Shown here in pieces: positions 1-8,741 of a stretch of 39,728 nucleotides of DNA (position 1 is its first letter; every line of letters starts with the position of its first letter). Made by a program: the position numbers and the translations under genes. Location: contig CAZQKR010000040.1 in the NCBI GenBank assembly GCA_964594045.1, forward strand, positions 1-39,728. Direction: 5' to 3'. The notes under the pieces were generated by a model. It was given only the letters and a program-made list of their open reading frames with translations. It made no database searches and was not told the origin of the DNA. This stretch comes from UBA2365 sp964594045 (lineage in GTDB: Bacteria > Bacteroidota > Bacteroidia > Chitinophagales > Saprospiraceae).

Positions 1-120
1 CGAAAAGTCTTTGCCCCCTAAATCCCCCTAAAAGGGGACTTTTAATTTGTTGATTCTCAATTGTTTCCCTTTAGGGGTTGGGGTAAAAAATAATTGAGAA
101 TCTACAAATTAGACTTTTCG
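1..120. repeat. Palindromic MITE-like element, copy 1
   Basis: The ends are a perfect 10-bp inverted repeat: cgaaaagtct at 1-10 and agacttttcg at 111-120. A second inverted pair lies inside it, 43-61 against 92-110, with one mismatch. The interior holds C-rich and G-rich runs (ccccctaaa, aaggggac) that can also pair. No reading frame is present. The element may extend left of the window. A diverged relative lies at 933-1074, which supports a dispersed repeat family rather than a one-off terminator. A role as a non-autonomous mobile element is inference. Confidence 0.6.
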
Positions 121-266
121 GAGAAGACTCAAGTTTGTAAAGTTAAAAGTGTAAATAATTGATATTGAACACTTTAACTACAAATGCAAAATTATCATAA
201 ACATCTCAAAATCAGCAATAAAACTTTATGAACTTTCAACTTTATAACTTTTTAGACTGAACTCAA

Positions 267-641
267 CTATGATTTTTTGAAAGAATTTATTCTATTCCAG
301 TAAATATAAGAAACCACAAGCACAGCAAGTACTGCGAACGGGAAAAAGGTCTGACCATTGATACCGTCAACTGCCCCGTGACTGATGGCCGCAAAAATAA
401 AGTCAAATGCAAATCCCGCATAAGCCCATTCTTTGACCCGTTTCGGTACCTGTGGGATCATTAATGCCAGAGAACCCAATACCTTGAATACAACCAATGC
501 TGTTCCGAAATATTCCGGATAACCGAGATGCCTGATACCTTCCTTTGCCATTTCTGTCTGAAAAGTCAGCAATGGCATCACACCTTCGAACACGGCGATC
601 AGTGAAGTTGCCGCCCAAAACATAATTTTGTCTTTTTTCAT
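267..641 (-). CDS. DoxX-like small membrane protein
   Basis: This 124-residue protein has four hydrophobic segments (about residues 8-27, 46-64, 72-90 and 98-115) and matches the DoxX-like family by size, topology and pattern: an early glutamate in the first helix (AVFEGVMP), a PEYFG stretch and a PQVPKRVKEWAYAGF loop. Members are inner-membrane proteins of mostly unknown biochemical function; some are linked to quinone or thiol oxidation. The start ATG at 641 is followed by a typical short charged MKKDK leader. It stands alone, transcribed away from the protease gene. Its GC content looks higher than the AT-rich DNA on both sides. The specific substrate cannot be told from the sequence. Confidence 0.75.
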   Translation of the reverse strand: MKKDKIMFWAATSLIAVFEGVMPLLTFQTEMAKEGIRHLGYPEYFGTALVVFKVLGSLALMIPQVPKRVKEWAYAGFAFDFIFAAISHGAVDGINGQTFFPFAVLAVLVVSYIYWNRINSFKKS

Positions 642-932
642 TTGTTTATTTTTTTATTGTTTTTAATAGTCGGATGGAACCTTTGAAGATCAAAACAAAC
701 ATTCGTGTATGTAATAAATGATTGTTTTAATCATGCTTGTTACATTGGACAATAAGTTGTAATTATTTTCATACAGGCACACTTTCCGGAAAATGATCCT
801 TATGTCCGCAAAATCTATTCTAAACCAATCATCATTGATATTGTTTTATAAATATCACATTTCAAATTGATTTGTTGATTTTGCGGAGCAAATGATTTAT
901 AACAGTTTGAAAATTAAAAAATGAGTCACCTG

Positions 933-1074
933 CGGAAAGTCCCTGCCCTTTGAGTTCACCTTAATGGGGACTTTAATCGGGTGGTTTTCAATTGTTTCAT
1001 TTTGGTCTTGTGTTGATCTCCGACGTCAGCAGCTTAGGGCGAAAAAAAATTAAAAGCAACAAACGGGACTTTTC
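933..1074. repeat. Palindromic MITE-like element, diverged copy 2
   Basis: The left end ggaaagtccc (934-943) is inverted at the right end as gggacttttc (1065-1074), with one mismatch. Read left to right it aligns with the element at 1-120: both have a GCCC block, then ggggacttt, then tcaattgtttc (tctcaattgtttc in copy 1 and tttcaattgtttc in copy 2), then a G-rich/A-run segment before the right end. The right half carries extra sequence not in copy 1. It is decayed and non-coding. Confidence 0.55.
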
Positions 1075-1177
1075 AAAGCAAATTCAACCATGCTTTATGC
1101 AGATTTTAAGCAATTGGTTAAATGAGTCATTTTCATTCTTATACCTAAAAATTCCAATAAACGTATTATTTCTATAT

Positions 1178-1211
1178 AATTGATTCATATATATATATAT
1201 ATATATCAATT
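1178..1211. repeat. AT dinucleotide microsatellite flanked by an inverted repeat
   Basis: A run of ten AT units (1187-1206) sits between aattgat (1178-1184) and its complement atcaatt (1205-1211). The whole segment can extrude as a cruciform or melt easily. No function is evident. Slippage could make its length variable between strains. Confidence 0.7.
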
Positions 1212-1351
1212 AATTATATTTAATATTTTGGCACGTTATTTGATTGAATAATATTGAAAAGTTCCCTTGTGGAAGGCCATGTTTAAAGAATGCAAAAATG
1301 CCGTAATGAAGAAGATCAGCGAATTCAATTTACTCATCATTTTAAATCTAC

Positions 1352-1489
1352 TCCGATGTACCATTCAAAGAGGTCATTGAGACAAAAGATGATCCCCTGA
1401 CCGGGCAGTTGTTTTTGTGCAGTTTCTGTCCTACTGAAAAAACTATAGGATTTTATATTAATTCAATAAAACTTAAAGATCATACTTAG
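1352..1489 (+). pseudogene. Possible decayed coding remnant
   Basis: A 45-codon open stretch without a start codon ends in TAG at 1487-1489. Its translation is protein-like (it includes DVPFKEVIETKDDPLTGQ and LCSFCPTEKT), whereas the DNA around it has stops in all frames. Another frame just upstream (about 1295-1395) is also open. This could be a frameshifted gene fragment, but I recognise no family and chance cannot be excluded. Confidence 0.2.
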
Positions 1490-1541
1490 TCAGGTCAAAT
1501 TTTATTGAATTATTTTTTATTCTTCTTTTAAAATATTAAAG

Positions 1542-4500
1542 ATGAAACCTTATGTATATCCATTTATTAAAAAAAATCATATTTTCAAATATTTTCTAAT
1601 CATCTCTTTATCAACAATTTTTTATTATCAGATAAACTCCCAAATACCTTGTGGATTTGATCACTTGGTGGAGGTATTGATCCAAAACCAGAATGGGAAT
1701 TATCCTTCTGCTCCACCCGGATGTCTGGAAGTAAATGAAAATCATATAACCAATATTAAAATTCCAGTAATTATTCATCTACTTTATAACGATGAATTTG
1801 AAAATAATATTGAGTATTCCAATATTATAGAATTAATTAATGCAGTAAATGATTACCTTCAACCAGAAGAAGTTGACGGATTTACAGTTGATTTGTCATT
1901 CTATTTGGCAAATACAAATTCTTGTACACCTGGGTTTGAAAAAATCTATAAAGAAAATCCAACTATTTATGCATCAGATCATCAAATGGTTCTTTCAGAA
2001 GATGCAAGAATAAAAGCATCAAATACCTGGCCCGAGGAATTCTATTGTAACATTTATCTGGTTGAATCAATTATCTGGCCCTCCGGTCAAGTAGAAGCAT
2101 ATTCAAATTTACCTTCTGATGGGTTTTTACCATTAATAGAAGGTATAGTTATATCATATGATGCTCTGGATAAGTTGACATTTATTCACGAGTTTGGCCA
2201 TTATGCTGATCTTTACCATGTGTGGAACCGCAACAGGAATGATTGTTTAGAAAATGATGACTGTCAAAATGGTGATTTTGTTGACGATACACCAGCAGTA
2301 GTTGGTACATGGTGGGCTGGTAATATTTCAAATGAAGTGAACCCCGAGTTTCCGGAACTTAAAGATTGTGCATCTTGGGAATATGGGTTCTGTGAAGAAT
2401 TTGATTATTTTCAATTTCTCAACTTTTATATACAAAACCCACTTTGTTTTACAGATTTTTGCCTCAATTCAACTACAGAGTTTTGGCAATATCCAGTAGA
2501 TAATTTCATGTCATATCATTTTAATTGTATGTATCGGTTTACAGATCAGCAATATGGAAGAATGGTTAACTATTTAAATGATAATAAGTTAGAAATGATC
2601 ACAGGAAACTTTCCGGATGTTGATCTATGTTCCAATACGGACCACTCAATCAATGAACTACTTACTATTCTAAATCTAAGCAGTTTGGAAGAATTGTGCA
2701 ATTCGAATGAAGAATTTATAATTACTTTAGCTGGAAATTTAATCATTGATTCAGGACCAAATAATCCTGTTTGTTTCAAAAATGGTACCCGGATTAATAT
2801 GCTGGAAGGTGCAAGCATAACTATTAAAAATAATTCAATTTTAAATTTGGATAATGTGTTCATACAAGGTTGTGAAAGGTTCTGGCACCATATTTATGTT
2901 GAAGATGGTTCTACTATTCGAGCCGAGAATAATACAAAAATAGAAAATGGATTAAATGCAATCCGGGCTGAGAAAAATGCCACAGTCATTCTGTCAAATT
3001 GTACTTTTACAAATAATCGGGTAGGACTTTATCTAGGATCTGAAGGAAGCGGTTGGTACACCAAGCTTGTTATGTCAAACTGTAGTTTTAATTCAAATGA
3101 ATACTACAATTACCTGCAGTTGGATATTATGCACAATAGGCCTGAAGCTGGTATTATGGTGAAAAATCAAATTTATTTGAATTTAGGTCCTGTCGATGGT
3201 TCAAGAAATAATTTTAACAGATTATCTAACGGAATTAGAGCAGAAAATTCCATAATAAGTGTAATGAATAGCGATTTTTACGATATTTACACGGGTGGAT
3301 TACCTGAGCATCACGGTAATATTTTTTATAGAAATGGTTACGGAGTTTTCGTTTCAGAAGGAAATGCACCTATTAATATAAAGAATAATAATTTCGAGAA
3401 TGTCAGATATGCGATTGGCATTAGGAAGGGCCGGACGGTTATTGGTTCCAATATAATAAAGAATGTGGAACAAGGTGTTTTACTTTTTAATACAGATAAT
3501 ATATCGATCTTTAACAACCAAATCGAAGCTTTTGAACGAGGTATTTATCTTTCATTCAGTCAACAGTTTGAATCATCATTGTCTGCTTTTAACATAGAAT
3601 CCAATTATATTACAATTGTTGGTAATTCTGCATCTGCAAAAAGCATAGAATTAGACCAAAGCCATAATAGTTTTATTGAAAACAATTACATTACAATAAA
3701 TGACAATGATGCGGGAATATATCTTTCAAGTTCAAACACACATAATATAAAAAACAATACTATTAAAATTAATCGTTCCAATAGTAATCTCACTAATTGT
3801 ATATACCTCGAAGGCTCTCTCTTCAATATTTTCGAATCCAATGATCTAAATGATCATCCAGAGAGTCCTATAAATAAAGGTTTATATGCAAATAGTTCTG
3901 TTCAAAACAACTATTTATGCAATTACTTTAATAATTTTAATCACGGCATGCAATTCTGGGACAACTGCGATCATAGCATCATGAAAGGCAATACTTTTTA
4001 TGCTAATCAAAATGACCTAGTACTCGGCGATATCAATAGTCTTGGTAATGCTGATGGCGCCACCTGGATTGGACCGCAAGGAAATCCGGAAAACCTTGAG
4101 GGCAATGGCAACAAATGGCCGTTCTATAGCAGCAAGGCGCATAATTCAGCAACAGAGCCAATTGTAGGTTGGTCTCCTTTCTATGTCAATGCACATATAG
4201 ATCCTGATTATCAACCTGATGTCATTAGTTCAGCCGGACAATGGTTTGATAATCGACCAATTATCACCAATCTTTCACCATGTAGCGGAAATCCCGGATC
4301 AGACTTACCTCCGCCATGCTCAGAATTGATCTCAAAGATCATGCTGATCGACACCATGAGCGGGGTAGAACCCTGTAAAAAACTGATGTGGCAGTACAAA
4401 TACTATCAGCAATTGATCAAAATGAAAAAAGCAGGCCAACTATCAGCAAATTGTCTCCAGTTTTTGAATGCTCAACAAAACAATGTGCTGGTAAAAATCG

Positions 4501-5267
4501 CCGAAATACACCAGGGAGTTGACAGCATTGGAATACTGTCCCAAAGTTCCGTTGATGCATTGAATGAAGTATTTGAACTTTCCATAACCCTTGACAGTCT
4601 CCGGGCAGCGGAGCAGACCGGAACACCGTTATGGGAACAAACCATGACAGAATATGGCCATGCAATTTCAATCTATGAAACTATAAGAAAATTGGATACA
4701 CAACAGGACAGCATCAGGACAATTGACCTGCATTCCAAGATAGGTCGTGTTACAGTGAGCGATTCATGCCTGGCAGTGATGTTAAAAGTATTCGGAGTGA
4801 AATTAAGGCTACTGCAGCAGGATAAACTGGATCAGAGGGATTTATCTGATCTCTCGGGTATTGCAGCATCCTGTCCTGACGACCTTGGAGAAGGCGTATT
4901 TATCGCCCGCAGCATGATGAGCCTGTATGAAAACCCCAGATACCCCCGGATGGAAGACTGCGTGGATGGTCGCGGAGTAACACCCCGGAGTATCAGCGAC
5001 GTAGCGGTGAATGAAGAAAAACTCAGGGTATATCCCAACCCTGCAAATGATGAGGTGACCATACAGATCGCCACCAAAAAGGGAGAAAGCGGCAGGTTGA
5101 GTATAATGAATGCTCAGGGCAGAATGATGGAAACATTCGGAACAGGTGAAAGGAATTCCATCATCAAATTCAATACAACGCATTGGGGGAATGGCATCTA
5201 CTTTATAGAGTACAACAATTCATCCGGAGACAGCAGGGAATTGCAAAAATTGATGATTGTAAACTAA
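1542..5267 (+). CDS. Secreted M43-like zinc metalloprotease with beta-helix region and T9SS sorting domain
   Basis: This is a 1241-residue multidomain secreted protein. A charged N-terminus and hydrophobic segment (about 13-32) act as signal peptide. The metalloprotease signature HEFGHYADLYH (ligands H216, H220, H226; catalytic E217) and a following NFMSY Met-turn resemble the M43 pappalysin/cytophagalysin family; a DDTPA motif near residue 248 fits. About residues 400-860 are repeats rich in N, I and G with short strands, typical of a right-handed parallel beta-helix. A helical linker (about 960-1150) leads to a C-terminal sorting domain (about 1165-1241) beginning VYPNPANDEVTIQ. The protein should cross the outer membrane by T9SS. 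DNA up to about 4000 is visibly more AT-rich than the 3' third, suggesting a composite gene. The substrate is unknown. The sorting-domain DNA is nearly identical to the orphan fragments at 6873 and 8742. Confidence 0.8.
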   Translation: MKPYVYPFIKKNHIFKYFLIISLSTIFYYQINSQIPCGFDHLVEVLIQNQNGNYPSAPPGCLEVNENHITNIKIPVIIHLLYNDEFENNIEYSNIIELINAVNDYLQPEEVDGFTVDLSFYLANTNSCTPGFEKIYKENPTIYASDHQMVLSEDARIKASNTWPEEFYCNIYLVESIIWPSGQVEAYSNLPSDGFLPLIEGIVISYDALDKLTFIHEFGHYADLYHVWNRNRNDCLENDDCQNGDFVDDTPAVVGTWWAGNISNEVNPEFPELKDCASWEYGFCEEFDYFQFLNFYIQNPLCFTDFCLNSTTEFWQYPVDNFMSYHFNCMYRFTDQQYGRMVNYLNDNKLEMITGNFPDVDLCSNTDHSINELLTILNLSSLEELCNSNEEFIITLAGNLIIDSGPNNPVCFKNGTRINMLEGASITIKNNSILNLDNVFIQGCERFWHHIYVEDGSTIRAENNTKIENGLNAIRAEKNATVILSNCTFTNNRVGLYLGSEGSGWYTKLVMSNCSFNSNEYYNYLQLDIMHNRPEAGIMVKNQIYLNLGPVDGSRNNFNRLSNGIRAENSIISVMNSDFYDIYTGGLPEHHGNIFYRNGYGVFVSEGNAPINIKNNNFENVRYAIGIRKGRTVIGSNIIKNVEQGVLLFNTDNISIFNNQIEAFERGIYLSFSQQFESSLSAFNIESNYITIVGNSASAKSIELDQSHNSFIENNYITINDNDAGIYLSSSNTHNIKNNTIKINRSNSNLTNCIYLEGSLFNIFESNDLNDHPESPINKGLYANSSVQNNYLCNYFNNFNHGMQFWDNCDHSIMKGNTFYANQNDLVLGDINSLGNADGATWIGPQGNPENLEGNGNKWPFYSSKAHNSATEPIVGWSPFYVNAHIDPDYQPDVISSAGQWFDNRPIITNLSPCSGNPGSDLPPPCSELISKIMLIDTMSGVEPCKKLMWQYKYYQQLIKMKKAGQLSANCLQFLNAQQNNVLVKIAEIHQGVDSIGILSQSSVDALNEVFELSITLDSLRAAEQTGTPLWEQTMTEYGHAISIYETIRKLDTQQDSIRTIDLHSKIGRVTVSDSCLAVMLKVFGVKLRLLQQDKLDQRDLSDLSGIAASCPDDLGEGVFIARSMMSLYENPRYPRMEDCVDGRGVTPRSISDVAVNEEKLRVYPNPANDEVTIQIATKKGESGRLSIMNAQGRMMETFGTGERNSIIKFNTTHWGNGIYFIEYNNSSGDSRELQKLMIVN

Positions 5268-5282
5268 AAATATTTAACCAAT

Positions 5283-5313
5283 AGCCCCTGATAATGGCGA
5301 TCAGGGGCTTTTT
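5283..5313 (+). terminator. Intrinsic terminator after the M43-like gene
   Basis: A stem of agcccctgat (5283-5292) pairs with atcaggggct (5300-5309), with a 7-base loop and a following T-run to 5313. It lies 15 bases after the stop codon. Near-copies follow the orphan fragments at 7151 and 9021, so this terminator is part of the duplicated unit. Confidence 0.85.
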
Positions 5314-5325
5314 ACATTAAGAAAT

Positions 5326-6870
5326 ATGTTCAAATTCAATTTATTATTACTTATACTCATCTTTACATGGTCAACTGCGCATACACAGGATAAAAGCGAT
5401 TATATCTGGCTGACAGGTTATGCCGTATACCCTGGATTCAATACCATCAGAGGTAATTTATTCAATTTCAATAATAACAGAAGTATAGATACCACTATGC
5501 TGGGTGCAGAAATCAAAGGCAATAACGTTGCTATTTGCGATAAAGACGGCAATCTGTTATTTTATTTTGGCGGTTGCAGTATCGTGGACTCTACGCATAG
5601 CATCATGGAGAACGGGAACAGGATCAACGATGGAGATGCCTGGGAAAGATTCTGTGCAAAAAAAGAGCCCTATCCTGGAATTCATAATTCAATTATACTG
5701 CCTGACCCTGCCAATGAAGAACACAATCCCTATGGATACTATCTGATACACAAAGCGCAGGCGATTGTGTTTGAACCCATTATCGATATCATCAATGAAT
5801 TGAGATATAGCTATGTTGACATGAGGTATAATTACGGCAAAGGAAAAGTCATCATAAAGAATAAGGTAGTTGAGGAAGGTGTGGATTTCCTGACAAGTTA
5901 TGTATCAGCTTGTAAACATATTAATGGTAGAAACTGGTGGATCATTCAGATTGAAAAATATACTAATAAATATTATAAATTCCTATTGAGTCCTGAAGGA
6001 TTCTCCATCTCTGACACACAAAGCATAGGGCCAATGTTTGATAATTACACAGGTGTTGGTCAGTCTGTTTTTTCTCCTGACGGCAGCAAATGGATGATGT
6101 ACGGGGATATCAACGGGCCTTTACCTGGTAAAGGCGGCGCTTTGTTCTATGACTTCGACAGAGCCACAGGTCATCTCAGCAATATGCGCATGGTGGAGAC
6201 CAACGATACGGCATTCACCTGCGGAGCAGCATTCTCACCCAATTCGAGATTTGCCTATATCGTGACCGGATATGATCTTTACCAGATCGACACATGGGAA
6301 GATGACCTGCAGGCTTCCATGGTACATATCGACAGCTACGATGAATTCAGGGACTATGGATTTCCTGTGACATTGGGATGGCTGCAATTAGCTCCTGACT
6401 GTAAGATCTACGTGGGAGCTGCTGCCACGGTGTATCACATGGGAGTGATCAACAATCCTGATGAAAAGGGCAAAGCTTGCGATTTTACTCAACATTCGAT
6501 AAAAACTCCCTATCTGATCGGAACAAAATCCCTGCCCAACTACCCGCACTTCCGTATCGACGAGGACCAGATATGCGATCCGACCATCGTGTCGGTCTTT
6601 GGCGAGACAGTTTGGTATCGCAGGAATCTGGAGGTCTATCCAAATCCATCCTCCGGCATCTTTCATATCCGTCTGCCGGATGCAGGAGCGGGAAAACTGG
6701 CTGTTTTCAACATGAACGGACAGGTCATATACCAAAAAGAAGTAAGCAATATTATAAATGTGGATCTCATCGACATCTCGCATGTTCCTGCCGGACAATA
6801 CAATGTAGAATTTTGGCCGGAGAAGGCAAAGGACCGGGTGTTTTATGGTGCTCAGGTGTTGAAGAATTGA
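5326..6870 (+). CDS. T9SS-secreted beta-propeller-like protein, array copy A
   Basis: This 514-residue protein starts with a clear signal peptide (MFKFNLLLLILIFTWSTAHTQ, cleavage near 21). The body (about 22-430) has repeated strand-rich blocks such as DKDGNLLFYFGG, FSPDGSKWMMYG and FSPNSRFAYIVTG, each resembling a blade of a WD40/YncE-like beta-propeller. No catalytic motif is visible. The C-terminus (about 437-514, VYPNPSSGIFHIRL onward) is a Por-type sorting domain for type IX export. Start ATG 5326 is 13 bases past a terminator, so the gene may depend on read-through or on a promoter within the upstream coding end. Two close paralogues follow. Its stop lies two bases before an orphan sorting-domain reading frame. 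The role is unknown; surface binding or adhesion is possible. Confidence 0.75.
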   Translation: MFKFNLLLLILIFTWSTAHTQDKSDYIWLTGYAVYPGFNTIRGNLFNFNNNRSIDTTMLGAEIKGNNVAICDKDGNLLFYFGGCSIVDSTHSIMENGNRINDGDAWERFCAKKEPYPGIHNSIILPDPANEEHNPYGYYLIHKAQAIVFEPIIDIINELRYSYVDMRYNYGKGKVIIKNKVVEEGVDFLTSYVSACKHINGRNWWIIQIEKYTNKYYKFLLSPEGFSISDTQSIGPMFDNYTGVGQSVFSPDGSKWMMYGDINGPLPGKGGALFYDFDRATGHLSNMRMVETNDTAFTCGAAFSPNSRFAYIVTGYDLYQIDTWEDDLQASMVHIDSYDEFRDYGFPVTLGWLQLAPDCKIYVGAAATVYHMGVINNPDEKGKACDFTQHSIKTPYLIGTKSLPNYPHFRIDEDQICDPTIVSVFGETVWYRRNLEVYPNPSSGIFHIRLPDAGAGKLAVFNMNGQVIYQKEVSNIINVDLIDISHVPAGQYNVEFWPEKAKDRVFYGAQVLKN

Positions 6871-6872
6871 GG

Positions 6873-7136
6873 ATGGTGAATGAAGAAAAACTCAGGGTAT
6901 ATCCCAACCCTGCAAATGATGAGGTGACCATACAGATCGCCACCAAAAAGGGAGAAAGCGGCAGGTTGAGTATAATGAATGCTCAGGGAAGAATGATGGA
7001 GACATTCGAAACAGGTGAAAGGAATGCCATCATCAAACTCAATACATCACATTGGGTGAATGGTATTTATTTCATAGAGTACAACAATTCATCCGGAAAC
7101 AGCAGGGAATTGCAAAAACTGATGATTGTAAACTAA
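6873..7136 (+). pseudogene. Orphan T9SS sorting-domain fragment 1
   Basis: An 87-residue frame (MVNEEKLRVYPNPANDEV onward, ending LQKLMIVN) encodes only a Por-type sorting domain, with no signal peptide and no cargo. It is nearly identical to residues about 1155-1241 of the protein from 1542. It begins two bases after the stop of copy A, in a different frame. That frame stays open upstream to 6477, so a ribosomal shift near the end of copy A would add this domain. The simplest reading is a scar of the tandem duplication: the joint falls inside the sorting domain of the upstream gene. Translation by reinitiation is possible, but the product could not be exported alone. Confidence 0.7.
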
Positions 7137-7150
7137 AAATATTTAACCAA

Positions 7151-7183
7151 CAGCCTCTGATAATGGCGATCAGGGGCTGTTTT
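7151..7183 (+). terminator. Intrinsic terminator, array unit 2
   Basis: The stem cagcctctgat (7151-7161) pairs with atcaggggctg (7169-7179) with one G-T type mismatch, followed by tttt. It is a diverged copy of the terminator at 5283, 14 bases after the orphan-fragment stop. Confidence 0.75.
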
Positions 7184-7194
7184 CATTAAGAAAT

Positions 7195-8739
7195 ATGTTC
7201 AAATTCAATTTATTATTATTTCTACTCATCTTTACATGGTCAACGGTGCATACACAGGATAAAAGTGATTATATCTGGCTTACAGGCTATAGCGGTTATC
7301 CCGGATTTAATACGATCAGAGGCAATATTTTCAATTTCAGTAATAACAGAAGTATAGATACCACCATGCTCGGTGCCAGAATTCTTGACAATAATGCAGC
7401 TATATGCAATAAAGACGGTAATCTGTTATTTTATTTTGGCGGTTGCAGTATCGTGGACAGTACACATAGCATCATGGAAAACGGGAACAGGATCAACGAT
7501 GGAGATGCCTGGGAAAGGTATTGTGCAAAGGGGTTCCCCTATCCCGGCACCCACAACTCCATTGTGCTCCCGGACCCAGCCAACGATGAAGACAATCCCT
7601 ATGGATATTATCTGATCCATAAGGCTATTGAAATCATTTTTGAACCGATAATTGATGGAACATGCGAATTAAGGTTTAGTTACATTGATATGAGGTACAA
7701 TTATGGGAAAGGTAAAGTAATGCAAAAGAATAAAGTAGTACATCCCGATACTGATTTCATAGCAAGTTACCTGGCAGCTTGTAAACATAGCAATGGAAGG
7801 GACTGGTGGATCATACAAATGGAAAAATATACCAATACCTATTATAAATTCCTTTTGAATCCCGCTGGAATTGCCTTGTTCGACACTCAAAGCATGGGGC
7901 CAATATTTGATGAATGGACTAGTATTGGTCAGTCTGTTTTTTCTCCTGACGGCAGCAAATGGATGATGTACGGGGATATCAACGGGCCTTTACCTGGTAA
8001 AGGCGGCGCTTTGTTCTATGACTTCGACAGAGCCACAGGTCAACTCAGCAATATGCGCATGGTAGAGACCAACGATACGGCATTCACCTGCGGAGCGGCA
8101 TTTTCACCCAATTCGAGATTTGCCTATATCGTGACCGGAAATGATCTTTATCAGATAGACACATGGGAAGATGACCTCCAGGCTTCCATGGTACATATCG
8201 ACAGCTACGATGAATTCAGGGACTATGGATTTCCTGTGACATTGGGATGGCTGCAATTAGCTCCTGACTGTAAGATCTACGTGGGAGCTGCTGCCACGGT
8301 GTATCACATGGGAGTGATCAACAATCCTGATGAAAAGGGCAAAGCTTGCGATTTTACTCAACATTCGATAAAAACTCCCTATCTGATCGGAACAAAATCC
8401 CTGCCCAACTACCCGCACTTCCGTATCGACGAGGACCAGATATGCGATCCGACCATCGTGTCGGTCTTTGGCGAGACAGTTTGGTATCGCAGGAATCTGG
8501 AGGTCTATCCAAATCCATCCTCCGGCATCTTTCATATCCGTCTGCCGGATGCAGGAGCGGGAAAACTGGCTGTTTTCAACATGAACGGACAGGTCATATA
8601 CCAAAAAGAAGTAAGCAATATTATAAATGTGGATCTCATCGACATCTCGCATGTTCCTGCCGGACAATACAATGTAGAATTTTGGCCGGAGAAGGCAAAG
8701 GACCGGGTGTTTTATGGTGCTCAGGTGTTGAAGAATTGA
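7195..8739 (+). CDS. T9SS-secreted beta-propeller-like protein, array copy B
   Basis: This 514-residue paralogue of copy A has the same signal peptide region (MFKFNLLLFLLIFTWSTVHTQ), propeller-like body and Por-type sorting domain from about 437. The first half differs from A at many residues (for example ARILDNNAAICNKDG) and instead matches copy C, with identical DNA over long runs around 7390-7890. From about 8180 onward it is essentially identical to copy A, including the stop and the orphan fragment beyond it. This patchwork indicates gene conversion or unequal crossing-over within the array. No active-site motif is visible. Expression is probably separate from the upstream unit because a terminator precedes it. 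Confidence 0.75.
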   Translation: MFKFNLLLFLLIFTWSTVHTQDKSDYIWLTGYSGYPGFNTIRGNIFNFSNNRSIDTTMLGARILDNNAAICNKDGNLLFYFGGCSIVDSTHSIMENGNRINDGDAWERYCAKGFPYPGTHNSIVLPDPANDEDNPYGYYLIHKAIEIIFEPIIDGTCELRFSYIDMRYNYGKGKVMQKNKVVHPDTDFIASYLAACKHSNGRDWWIIQMEKYTNTYYKFLLNPAGIALFDTQSMGPIFDEWTSIGQSVFSPDGSKWMMYGDINGPLPGKGGALFYDFDRATGQLSNMRMVETNDTAFTCGAAFSPNSRFAYIVTGNDLYQIDTWEDDLQASMVHIDSYDEFRDYGFPVTLGWLQLAPDCKIYVGAAATVYHMGVINNPDEKGKACDFTQHSIKTPYLIGTKSLPNYPHFRIDEDQICDPTIVSVFGETVWYRRNLEVYPNPSSGIFHIRLPDAGAGKLAVFNMNGQVIYQKEVSNIINVDLIDISHVPAGQYNVEFWPEKAKDRVFYGAQVLKN

Positions 8740-8741
8740 GG

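Larger units (their letters stand above)
642..1541. other. Gene-poor AT-rich spacer
   Basis: About 900 bases between two divergently transcribed genes. It contains a MITE-like repeat (933-1074), an AT microsatellite (1187-1206) and a possible decayed reading frame (1352-1489), each listed separately. An open frame at 992-1183 runs through the repeat and has no recognisable domain, so it is not called. No tRNA or strong TAnnTTTG promoter was recognised. Confidence 0.5.

Noticed and set aside
992..1183. A 63-codon open frame on the plus strand
   Set aside because: It begins inside the MITE-like repeat, has no domain or promoter, and lies in low-complexity AT-rich DNA.
6388..8667. Identical 136-codon minus-strand frames in array copies A and B
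   Set aside because: Their identity reflects the duplicated sense genes, not conservation of an antisense product.
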